Below, piece by piece: positions 54,167-63,160 of a DNA stretch of 64,000 bases; the stretch's first letter is position 1, and the number at the start of each line of letters is the position of its first letter. Source of the DNA: Platanthera guangdongensis (Eukaryota > Streptophyta > Magnoliopsida > Asparagales > Orchidaceae); the NCBI GenBank assembly GCA_039583875.1, contig CM077158.1:233794453-233858452 (forward strand), written 5' to 3'. The position numbers and the translations under genes were made by a program. The notes beneath the pieces were generated by a model. That model saw only the letters and a list, made by a program, of their open reading frames with translations, was not told the origin of the DNA and did not search any database.

Positions 54167-54276
54167 CTTGCATTTACCAAGGGATAATTCTTTTCCAACA
54201 ATATCGGAAATAGACAAGTTCTCAGCATTAATAATACCGTAATACAGTATCAATCTCTGTAGTGATCCAATACCGA
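54167..54276 (-). pseudogene. Captured internal exon (candidate) in the CACTA element
   Basis: Bounded on the minus strand by an acceptor (gcccacag) at 54277 and a donor (gtaaat) at 54166. Its 110 nt leave 36 complete codons in phase with the next exon: GIGSLQRLILYYGIINAENL, then SISDIVGKELSLGKCK. The intron between the two exons is 89 bp (54078-54166) with GT-AG borders and a T-rich 3' end. This looks like part of a plant protein gene of unknown family. Upstream exons were not identified with certainty. Confidence 0.55.
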
Positions 54277-54759
54277 CTGTGGGCAAGCATTAATCAGATG
54301 TCAAAAGTTGAATCTGGTGATGCCTGCAGGTCTTGTGAGGTGAAGGAATATCCTTACTCCAGATTGCAAATAAATCACATCCGTCGGTAAAACAAGAGGC
54401 CACGCTCGTGATTTACAATAGAACAACAAGATAAATCCATAATCATTAAGCTCACATCAAAGGTGTTCCAAACTACATGTAACCATTTACATTTGACAAG
54501 AGCGTGATCCGACGGTCCAATCCGGTCCGATTTTCATATTCCTAGTTTTTTTAACAAAATTCACAAATGCAGAAAGTTATCCTTTTTTGGGCAAATAAAT
54601 AAATTTCATCCTTTTGGGGGCCATATGAAAACATTATAAATGATCGCAAACTGAATGAACACAAGGTTATATCAAGGAGAAAACATTGTAGACCCAATTC
54701 AGTCCATTGTAAAACACAGAAAAGGGCTTGGAATCAATAATACACAGAAATTTCGAGAA

Positions 54760-55110
54760 GTAAGATTGTATTTTCAATAGTCTAAAAATATATTCCCGCC
54801 TTATTCGAGTTATCTCCTAAAAATAACAAATGATCATGAAAATTTTCCTAGCAGCAGTTTCAAAAGAATTCCAATTAATGAAATAAGTAATCGTAATTTT
54901 TATTCCTTTTCCAGCCAACTGGCAACAGAAAAGCTAAGAAAAACAAGGTCATGAAGAAGATTTGAAGGGCATTTGATGTGTAAGTTCATAATACCATATA
55001 TATAGAGTTCAGATCTACCATAGATTCCATGGTAATATGTATGTTTGAGAAGAAACAGACGATGGTGAAAATGGGGATTTACACAAAATCCATATGAACC
55101 CTTAGACATT
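54760..55110. repeat. Diverged duplicate, copy 1, in the CACTA element
   Basis: Similar to about 55860-56150 (shared gcagtttcaaa, ttgaagggcatttga, aataacaaa blocks), about 1.09 kb apart in the same orientation. Probably an internal duplication of the captured region. Confidence 0.55.
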
Positions 55111-55616
55111 AAAGGATTCTAATAATTTTTTTTGATAGTTTATATTTGATCACTTTTCTTGCATTTGTGTTCTAGGATGAATAACAGACAAGATCAGTTG
55201 GATACTAATTATGTTAACATCTTGTGAAAACAATTGATGAAATTCACATCAACACTTGCAGTAGAGAACTACATGACCCTTAAGTATGTGGATCTCTACA
55301 TGTTTCAAGAACTCCTAAAATGCATTAAGGAAACAGTGAATGATCTCATAGATCCCAGTAACATAGTCTCAATTTTTTATTTCATTCACAATTGCGCCTT
55401 GTCATTTTCTATATGCGCTTCCATTGCCCCCAGAGCATGCCAAGAATGCAATTTTATACAATTCCTTATAAGCAAGAATGTCAAGTCTTTGATATGATTA
55501 GAGAACAAGATAAGCGCCACCGCAGTCATGCGGGTATGGGTAGTTACCACTGAGTTTACTACCATAGTTTAAAACCGTCGCTACTCAAATTCTACAACCG
55601 TCCCAAATAAGAGCAA

Positions 55617-55838
55617 GGCTCCGTTTGGCGCGGTGGTGGCAGTCATGAACAACGCGGTGGTTATGAACCGTCGTTCATTACCGCCTGACCTCACCTAGGA
55701 ACTTCATCCACTTTCAGGTTAAAACAAGTTTTCTTTCTTGGTGGCGGTCATAACCATTGTCATGTCAAACATACATTCTATAATTGTAGCGTTTTTGTCC
55801 AAACTCGCCAGAACAAAAACACCGCGCTAAACGAAGCC
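55617..55838. mobile_element. MITE-like insertion (222 bp) inside the CACTA element
   Basis: Ends GGCTCCGTTTGGCGCGGTG and, inverted, GGCTTCGTTTAGCGCGGTG (2 mismatches in 19). No coding capacity and no clear target duplication. The ends resemble those of the insertion at 19711-19926. Confidence 0.8.
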
Positions 55839-55859
55839 AAAGTTTTTTTGATGCGGGAC

Positions 55860-56150
55860 TACATTCTCACCAGTCAAAAAGATTCCTGATTCCTTCAAAT
55901 TCTCTCTAAGAAGTAACAAACAAAAATGAAAAACTTGCTGACTACAGTTTCAAATGTATTCAAATCAGTGGAAACATGAAATAGTAATTTCAGCATTCCT
56001 AAGTTGACAGAAACATCATTTAGATATATATATTGATTGAGAATGAAATTACATGAAGGATCTTTGAAGGGCATTTGACATGACACTGTTTGTATTACCA
56101 GGGTGGGTTCAGAACTTCCAGAAGTACTACAATGGCAACTGTACATGCAT
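55860..56150. repeat. Diverged duplicate, copy 2, in the CACTA element
   Basis: Partner of 54760-55110. The MITE at 55617-55838 lies just before it. Confidence 0.5.
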
Positions 56151-56877
56151 GATGCAGTTCATCAATCCCAGATATTAGAACTACACTACAAACTCAATAG
56201 TTATCATCCTAACCACGGATATTGAAATTTTTAAGACAAAGCTCTTGAGCTTGTAAAACAGTCGCAGATGTGAACTAAACATAAATTGCATCATTTCAAC
56301 TGAATACTACTAGCTCAGCTTCCAAACAGACATCATAGAAATAAAGATTCATATAATCAGAAGAAGAAGAAGAAGAAAAATCAAGAAACTGTTAATCGGA
56401 TACAAATACAATAGTGTTGAACTCTATGAAAAGAGAGAGAGAAAAAAGATGGTTCGATAAAAATTCAATAGAACATGTTTTCTAATCTATAATATGGGAA
56501 CAAAATGACATAGCTTCCAGAACTAACCAAGAATATAGACTTTTGGCTTACATATTAGAGGCCTGTAATATGTAGCCTACGCGGAGATGGGGAAGAGATC
56601 AGAAATTTTAATTAGAAAGCAACATAGCGTTAAAAAAACTACAAATAATAGGGATTTGGGGGGAATGGAAAGAGAAATCAAACCCTAGATCTGATCTGAA
56701 GCAAAAAAAAATAAACTGCCATGGATTCATATACGCACACAACGAAAGATGACTACAGAAGCAGAAATTTCATAATCACGGGATTGCAGTCCGCAGATGA
56801 GAAGTGAAAAGAGTAGGTTTAAAACAAATAAAACCTCAAATCAGAAGCAGATTTGTCGTCGAAAAAAAAATATATAC

Positions 56878-56910
56878 CTCTTCGTGCCTGCGCGGAGGTA
56901 AACCAGACAT
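56878..56910 (-). pseudogene. Possible captured first exon in the CACTA element
   Basis: On the minus strand an ATG (56910-56908) opens 11 codons (MSGLPPRRHEE) that end at a GT donor (gtatatat). Upstream (56911-57130) the sequence is GC-rich and resembles a 5' UTR. If real it would be the 5' end of the captured gene whose last exons are at 53973-54276. The phase linking them was not established. Confidence 0.3.
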
Positions 56911-57199
56911 TGAAGGGGAAGAACCTCGACTAAAATTTCGTCATTGCGTGGAGAAAACCCTAGAATTTAATCCCAAAAAGGCAAAAAAAATTTGGACCAT
57001 TTCTTGCAGGTCTTGGGACGGCGGGACGACTAGAAGCTAGGAAGCCAGAAAGTGCAGAGGAATCAAGGCAACGCCGCAGCGGCCTCTCTGCGCATGAGCG
57101 GGATTTGCCCTAGCAGCAAACCGCAGCGGCTCCCGATCTCATTCCCCGTGCAATCAAAATATATAATGTTTTACATTATAAACAAATTTAAAAACATTA

Positions 57200-57405
57200 A
57201 AAAAACAATATAATAGTATTTGTTTAGCCACGATTTCATCAAGGCCGTGGCTAAAGGTTTAGTTTTTTGCCATGAATTTGTTATCCGTGGCTAATACCTA
57301 ATTATTAGCCATGAAATATGAACCATGGATAATACTTAACTATTAGCCACGATTTTTAGTCCCTGGCCAAAAAAAGTGTAGTCAATACTCACTTTTCTAG
57401 TAGTG
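57200..57405. repeat. Right subterminal repeat region of the CACTA element
   Basis: Further tagccacg/ccgtggctaa variants and the right end, matching the left end region in inverted orientation (ggccagggac...). Confidence 0.85.
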
Positions 57406-57446
57406 ATGGGTCCATTAATGGACCCCGTACATGGGCTTTTCTAACA
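57406..57446 (-). repeat. 3' LTR of copia G, proximal piece
   Basis: It starts TGTTAGA on the minus strand at 57446 and includes the second ATG target duplication of the CACTA element at 57406-57408. Confidence 0.82.
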
Positions 57447-57457
57447 CTCCCCCGCAA
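57447..57457 (-). promoter_or_regulatory. Polypurine tract of copia G
   Basis: On the minus strand ttgcgggggag, immediately before TGTTAGA of the LTR and after the last pol codons. Confidence 0.75.
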
Positions 57458-58372
57458 GCTGGAGCGTACAAATCGTATGAGCCAAACTTGGACAAGCACT
57501 GATAGAGGAGAGTACTGGAAAGAGCCTTTGTGAGCACATCCGCAACTTGTTCTGTCCCTGGAACATGCTTCAGATCGAGTTTCTTCATTTGAACAATTTC
57601 CCGGATGAAGTGACAATCGACTTCAATATGTTTATTCTCTTGTGGAATATCGGGTTCTTGGCCATATGTATGGCAGCCTGGCTGTCACAGAGAAGGAGAG
57701 CTGGGGAAGGGAGCTTTACACCCAGATCGGTAAGAAGACCTTCAAGCCAAGTTAGTTCAGAAACCACCGACGCCATTGCCCGGAATTCTGCCTCAGCTGA
57801 TGATCGAGCAACGACCGCTTGTTTCTTGCTTCTCCAGGTAATCAAATGTCCTCCAAGATATGTGCAAAAGCCACTGGTTGATCGTCGATCATCAAGGGAA
57901 CCAGCATAATCGGCATCAGAATACACCACCAAAGTTGGAGCTGAAGATGAGGTTTTGTAAACCAGACCTTGACCAGGAGTCGTTTTAAGATATCTGAGAA
58001 TGCGTTCAACAGCCTGAAGATAAGATCTTCGAGGGGTATGCATATAGCGACTGACAATACCAACAACGAAGGAAATATCTAGTCTGGTTACCGTGAGATA
58101 GATTAATTTTCCAACGAGACGACGATAGTATTCTGGATTCTAGAATAAGAGATCCGAGTCAGAAGCCTGAGCGTACAACTTGTGATTTGTATCCATTGGG
58201 GTGTCAATTGGCTTACAACCAGAATAACCAGCATCCCAAAGGAGGTCGTTGCAATACTTTCGCTGAGAGAGGATGAGACCGTTTGGCCGTCTGACAACCT
58301 CAAGGCCCAAGAAGTACCGAGGGGGCCCCAAATCTTTTGTTTGAAAAACTGTGCCAGGTGTAGTTTGACCTC
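57458..58372 (-). pseudogene. RNase H and end of reverse transcriptase of copia G
   Basis: Minus-strand pieces at 58140-58331 (RYFLGLEVVRRPNGLILSQR, KPIDTPMDTN), then 57585-58043 with RNase H: VYSDADYAGSLDDRRSTSGF, WRSKKQAVVARSSAEAEFRA and LLCDSQAAIHMAKNP. The last codons before 57458 (HVPGTEQVADVLTKAL) are in frame with a different piece, so a frame break lies near 57590. Stops near 58139 and at 57585 disable it. Function: removal of RNA during cDNA synthesis. Confidence 0.85.
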
Positions 58373-59053
58373 CTATATTTCTTTCGAGTCGTCTCCCGTA
58401 ATTATGATATCGTCAACATAAACTAACAGAAGAACCGTTCCCGTTGTTCGATAACGAGTGAATAGCGAGAAGTCTGCCAAGCTGCGAGTAAAACCAACCT
58501 CCCGAAGGACCTTACTAAATTTGTCAAACCACGCCCGTGAGGATTGTTTGAGACCATATAGAGCCTTCGTAAGACGACAGACCTGAGACTCCCCCGTGGT
58601 CTCAAACCCGGGCGGTTGCTGCATATACACCGCCTCTTGTAGGTCGTCATTCAGAAATGCATTCTTAATATCGAGTTGGAATAAGGGCCACCGGCGATGG
58701 ACAACCACAAAGATGAGGACTTGAACAGTGTTGAGTTTGACAAACGGAGAAAAGGTTTCTTCATAGTCGAGCCCCTGTTGGGTGAAGTCACGAGCCACTA
58801 GACGAGCTTTCAAGCGGTCAATCGTGCCGTCAGCAGCATGCTTGATAACATAGACCCATTTACACCCAATCGGTGTCTGACGCGGCGGAAGGGATACAAG
58901 AGTCCTTGTCTGATTGGCCCAGAGAGCAGCCATTTCCTCTTCCATGGCGGCCTGCCATCCATGATGTTGTAGCGCCTCCTGCACAGAGTTAAGAATCGAA
59001 ATCAAGGAAAGAAAAGTAGCAAATGTGTGGAGGTGAGGAGAGAGACAATGCAA
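58373..59053 (-). pseudogene. Reverse transcriptase of copia G
   Basis: A frame of 226 codons on the minus strand. Motifs in order: HGWQAAMEEEMAAL, PIGCKWVYVIKHAADGTIDR, LKARLVARDFTQQGLDYEET, PLFQLDIKNAFLNDDLQEAV, LYGLKQSSRAWFDKF and the catalytic box LLVYVDDIIITG with both aspartates intact. It ends at a stop just after the box (58373); the remaining palm/thumb sequence continues in another frame (58140-58331). Apart from this break it is the best preserved reverse transcriptase in the window. Confidence 0.88.
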
Positions 59054-59465
59054 AGAGACACAGTTTGCCAGGGGATTAGCAGTGGAGGCAGGTACCTGAT
59101 CAACAGGACGCGGAGTAGCCGAGGTCGAGGTCGTCTGCAGAGGGGCAACAGAGTCGGATGTTCGGCGAGAGTAGACACGGATAACAGGTAGCCTGGAGGG
59201 GGGAGGAGTTGAGCAGGTGGTACCAGTGGTAGAGGTGTAGTAATGGGGATAACAGGTCGTGGTAGGAGTGGCGGTAGAGGTTTCAGCGTGGAAGGAGTGG
59301 GTAACTGAGCGAAGAAGAACGGTTTATCCTCCCAGAAGGTAACATCAGCAGAAACGGAAACCTTGCGGATAGCGGGAGAGTAACATACATAGCCTTTCTG
59401 CGTACGCGAATAACCAACGAAGACATGTTTAGCTGCCCGGGGTTCCAACTTGTCCGAGGACGGAC
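59002..59465 (-). pseudogene. Integrase C-terminal end and linker of copia G
   Basis: On the minus strand: EPRAAKHVFVGYSRTQKGY, a block at the end of copia integrase, then VTFWEDKPFF and a proline-rich linker leading to reverse transcriptase (frame 59002-59448). Upstream sequence is cut at 59466 by gypsy H. Confidence 0.8.
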
Positions 59466-59974
59466 TGTAACGCCCCCGATTTTTCGTTGATTTTATTGTA
59501 TGAGCAACGTCAGATTTATGACGTCATGACGTTACGTTTAACATCGAGTTTTTGGATTTAAGTGGTTTTGGACGTGCTCGTCCAGTTTCGTCGCAACCCG
59601 AGCATTTTAAGAGTCTCGGCACGCGATCGAAGTTTAGGGTTTTTTTGTTGTTGTTTGCCGCATACTTCAGCGGTTAATATCTCGGGATTGGCTCGTAGGA
59701 CTTTGGCTTTGACCTCGTCGTTGTGTCCGTGGCATCAGTTTTCGCCTACGGCGTGAGTTTCGTTTAATTCGACGCGTATTCGGCCCTCCGTTTTGAACCC
59801 GTGTTTTCTTATTCAAAGTACAAAAATATGAATATTTTAACATTGCAATACTATTCAAAAATGTGATTCACTATTCGTACCTATACTTTGATCAAAGGTT
59901 ATGATTGTAAAAAATCATGTTGTTTGTGCAAATTTCCGTAAGTCCTGATATATGTACTCGTGTAGAATTCCTGC

Positions 59975-60345
59975 TACTCGAGTAGTTGAAATGAACTACT
60001 CGAGTAGGCTGTTGTTACTCGAGTAGTTGACATGAACTACTCGAGTAGCTTCCCTGTCACTCGAGTAGTTGACATGAACTACTCGAGTAGCTTCCCTGTC
60101 ACTCGAGTAGTTGACATGAACTACTCGAGTAGTTTCCCGGTCACTCGAGTAGTTGCATAGAACTACTCGAGTAGGTCTTTCCAGGTACTCGAGTAGGTCA
60201 TTCCAGGTACTCGAGTAGTTCTTTCCAGGTACTCGAGTAGTGACCTTACTACTCGAGTAGTTCATCCCGAGGAGCCCGTCTGTGGTACTCGAGTAGTCTT
60301 CCTGTGTTGCTCGAGTAGTTTTAATAAACTACTCGAGTAACCCTG
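59975..60345. repeat. CTCGAGTA palindrome array in LTR H (17 sites)
   Basis: Seventeen copies of CTCGAGTA, many in the full palindrome CTACTCGAGTAG, spaced mostly 18-25 bp by variable linkers such as ttgacatgaa, cttccctgtca and gtctttccaggt. A degenerate copy (actcgtgtag) lies just before, near 59955. It ends 50 bp before the TATA box, i.e. in promoter position. Confidence 0.93.
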
Positions 60346-60398
60346 TCCTGACTCGGAAAACCGGTTCAACTGAACCCGGTTTGTTTTTACTGTTTAAG

Positions 60399-60406
60399 TA
60401 TAAATA
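60399..60406 (+). promoter_or_regulatory. TATA box in LTR H
   Basis: TATAAATA in the context gtttaagtataaatactc, followed by a pyrimidine-rich stretch typical of plant transcription starts. Confidence 0.7.
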
Positions 60407-62331
60407 CTCTTTCTTCTTCTTCATTTAGCCGACCGAAACTTCTTCTTCTTCCCGAACCAGAGCGGCTTGAGATTTTAGGCCGTCCATCCGTGCTTCTTCC
60501 GGTGTCCGCCGACGGTGCTCCAGTGCTCGAAATCCGCAATCGATCGTAGATCTGGAAAGCTCTCCTCGAGAGCTTCGCCCTCGTGGTAATTTCTTCCCTG
60601 TTTCTCGCGATTTTCTCGTTAGGGTTTTTCGACCCTAACCCCCTTTTCGACCTTTTGTCTAGATCTCAACTCCTCCTGCAGTTTTTTGCCCTGATCTACG
60701 ACGAGGAGTGATTCGGAGGACTTTTTCCGGTAAAACCAAGGCAAGTGGTGGTTTTCCCTCGTTCTTCCTTGTCCGATTGGATGGTTACAGCCATGCTTTT
60801 CTTATTCTTTGAAATTTTCTGCCCTTGTTTTCCAATTTAGCGATTGATTAACTGTTTCATGATCTCATGTTGTAATGTTTCATCATGATTTAACCCAATC
60901 TTGTTTAATTTCGTTTTATCATTCTTGAAGTGTTAGTGATGACTTAAATACCTTTACTTCTGTTATCGAATGTATTAGAATTCAATTAGGATTGTAAATC
61001 GTTCCTAAGTGTTGATCAACCATGTCTTAGATCTTGTAATGTCAAGTAGAATCCGTCGAGCCAAATCTCGAGGTATTTTTTGTATCGTGATTTCTATGAC
61101 TTTCCTAAATGCGGGAGTTAGTGGACGATTCCACCTCCGCAGTGTTTGCTTCCTTAATTAGTGCCCTATGGGGGTCTACCTGGTTTTGTATATCTGCGTT
61201 GAATGGTGGAGAGAATGAGACTCCCTCGCAGTTTATCGGATTTTATATCCGTGTTTTGGGTGGTGAGACCAAGAGTGTCCACCTTGCCCGTGATTTTGGG
61301 AGGTACGACCGAGAGTGTCCGCCTCGCCTTGTTTTTGGGTAGTGTCGACCACAGGTGCCTGATAAAGGATTTGCATTGTTCCTTCTCCGAATGATTCTTG
61401 TAGTCACCTTATAGCCTCGTGCATCTGGTGTACTTTTGTTGAACGTGACAAGTTACGTATGAGTTCTTTTCCTGTTGATGCCCGGTATGCTTTTGTACTT
61501 TACTTCAGTGTTTTCTTTTTGGTCTTGGGTTGGTACCCATGTTGACCTCCGTGTACTTTTGGCTTATTATTATTATTTCCTGCACCACTTGTACCTTCTT
61601 GCTGATGTGTTCTGTCTTTGGAATGCCTCAGGTTCAGAGTAGTAGCAGATAACAACGCTGGTTTTTTTTGGAATTTTCTGGGAGGCAGCGTTGACCGTGG
61701 TTGTTGTCTCGTCATAGCGAGGTAATTTGTTGTTTTAGTTTTACTAGTTCAGACATACTGTTGTTTGTGGGTTCGTGTCAGTTGTTGGCGCCCACTGTTT
61801 CTGTGGATTATTTGATACTTGCTAGCTGCTTATTTCTCTTCATGTGATGTGGACTACTGGCTCTATGAGAAGATTTATGTTAGGAATGCATGTTATGTAT
61901 TTTCAACTATAAAACCTACTATTACTACTTCATACATCGCATGATTTAAAACTCTAACTTGTTATTTTCAGCGACTATAAAAACCATTTTTCCTACTATA
62001 ATAAATTTAGAGGTCTTGCATAACATGAGTGGTCCCTTGGAGACGTTGGTACTCATGTAGGATGTCGAGTTAATTTAAATCAAGTATTTTTCCGCAGCGT
62101 ACAATATATTTTGATTCGTGGACTAGATGAGCCACTGAGCCGAGGGATACAGCTAATCACTGCACTTAACTGATTTTACTTAATATAACTTAAAAAGGAA
62201 CCTTTCTTCATGGTTGGTTTGGTGTCTGCTTGAGCATCCGCAGATATCCCCTGCTGACGTGGCATCATGACACACATTTTCCCTTACTCTGATAAGCTTT
62301 TGTATGCGGTGAAAATGCGGGTTGTGATAGT

Positions 62332-62343
62332 TGGTATCAGAGG
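62332..62343 (+). promoter_or_regulatory. Primer binding site of element H
   Basis: TGGTATCAGAGG, one mismatch from the complement of initiator tRNA-Met, 2 bp after the LTR end. Confidence 0.88.
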
Positions 62344-63160
62344 GAGGTTGATTGACAATTTGTCGGGCAACCTTTCCTTGTTGGTTTAGGTGTTTAGCAT
62401 CATATCATACACACCGATATGTCATTAGCACGTCTTGGCTGAAGCACGAACACTACACTCATAGCATAACATGAAGTATACAGAGCATATTATGTAGTAT
62501 ATGATGCATAATATGTGTCTGTATATGGATCCACCATAGGGGCAACATGTGAGGGTTATGTAGTATGAGATGTTTCTTTCCGCGCACACTTGGGGTTGAA
62601 TGTTTCTTTCCGAGCACGCCGCACACTTGATGTTGGATGTTTCTTTCCGAGCTGTGTCAAGCTCAAAAAGAGCGGGGCACACATCCAGCCCCACTCTTTT
62701 TGAGCTTGACAAAGCTCGGAAAGAAACATCCAACCTCACCACATGAATGCGACTAACACGTTTCTTTTTTGTTGCATGAGAATGTCATGTAGTATGGGAT
62801 GCATAACATTTTCATGCGTACGCCGCTCATAACATGCATTAGGGCCTTTTTAGAATACATAACACAATCATGCATAGCATAACATTGCATAAGCACAACG
62901 TGCCAAACTAAAGATTTGCGGGATGACATATGTACACACATGAGTTTAAATCGGAAATACGAACATAAATACATGCATTCATGTCATAGGCACAAGAGTC
63001 AATAGGATGATAAGATATCATCCTAAGGAGGACATAACATCATTATAAAATCCCAGAGCAAGTTGCAGCATAAGCAAGTGTCTTTTAAGTATGGTCTGAA
63101 CTAGTTGTGTGGCTTTGTCGTAAGCTAGGATTTTGATGAATTGTTCGTTTGCTTTTTAGA
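62344..63160 (+). other. Leader of element H
   Basis: About 820 bp between primer site and gag. It holds three direct copies of atgtttctttccg (near 62569, 62600 and 62638), a strong hairpin, and further palindrome-rich AT stretches with gcataac motifs. No frame. Retrotransposon leaders normally carry packaging and dimerisation signals, which could be the role here. Confidence 0.7.
62632..62734 (+). repeat. 47-bp-arm hairpin in the leader of element H
   Basis: Left arm 62632-62678, right arm 62688-62734, 45 of 47 positions pair, with a 9-nt loop. Part of the right arm recurs in element K (39576-39625). Confidence 0.92.

Larger units (their letters stand above)
52754..57405. mobile_element. 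Non-autonomous CACTA transposon (4652 bp)
   Basis: Ends CACTACTAAAAAA (left) and, inverted, CACTACTAGAAAA (right), with 3-bp target duplication ATG at 52751-52753 and 57406-57408. Both ends carry many short subterminal repeats around tagccacg in both orientations, the binding-site type expected for a CACTA transposase. No transposase frame is present. The interior holds exon-like sequence on the minus strand, a MITE and a diverged duplication. Intact ends and duplication suggest fairly recent movement. Confidence 0.93.
52612..59465 (-). mobile_element. Ty1/copia element G, 3' part
   Basis: On the minus strand: integrase end, reverse transcriptase, RNase H, polypurine tract and a short LTR (180 bp) that ends at 52612. 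The upstream half is absent because gypsy H starts at 59466. The LTR is split by a CACTA transposon. Short target-site sequence cacat flanks the LTR end in fragment F. Confidence 0.86.
59466..62329 (+). repeat. 5' LTR of element H (2864 bp)
   Basis: U3 (59466-60398) holds the CTCGAGTA array, then a TATA box, then about 1.9 kb of R-U5 with an early TC/CTT-rich stretch. The end GTTGTGATA lies 2 bp before the primer site. Short open stretches inside (e.g. 61109-61342) show no domain. Confidence 0.82.

Noticed and set aside
55234..55497. 87-codon plus-strand frame inside the CACTA element
   Set aside because: AT-rich, no domain, and opposite to the exon-like minus-strand segments; kept out of the gene list.
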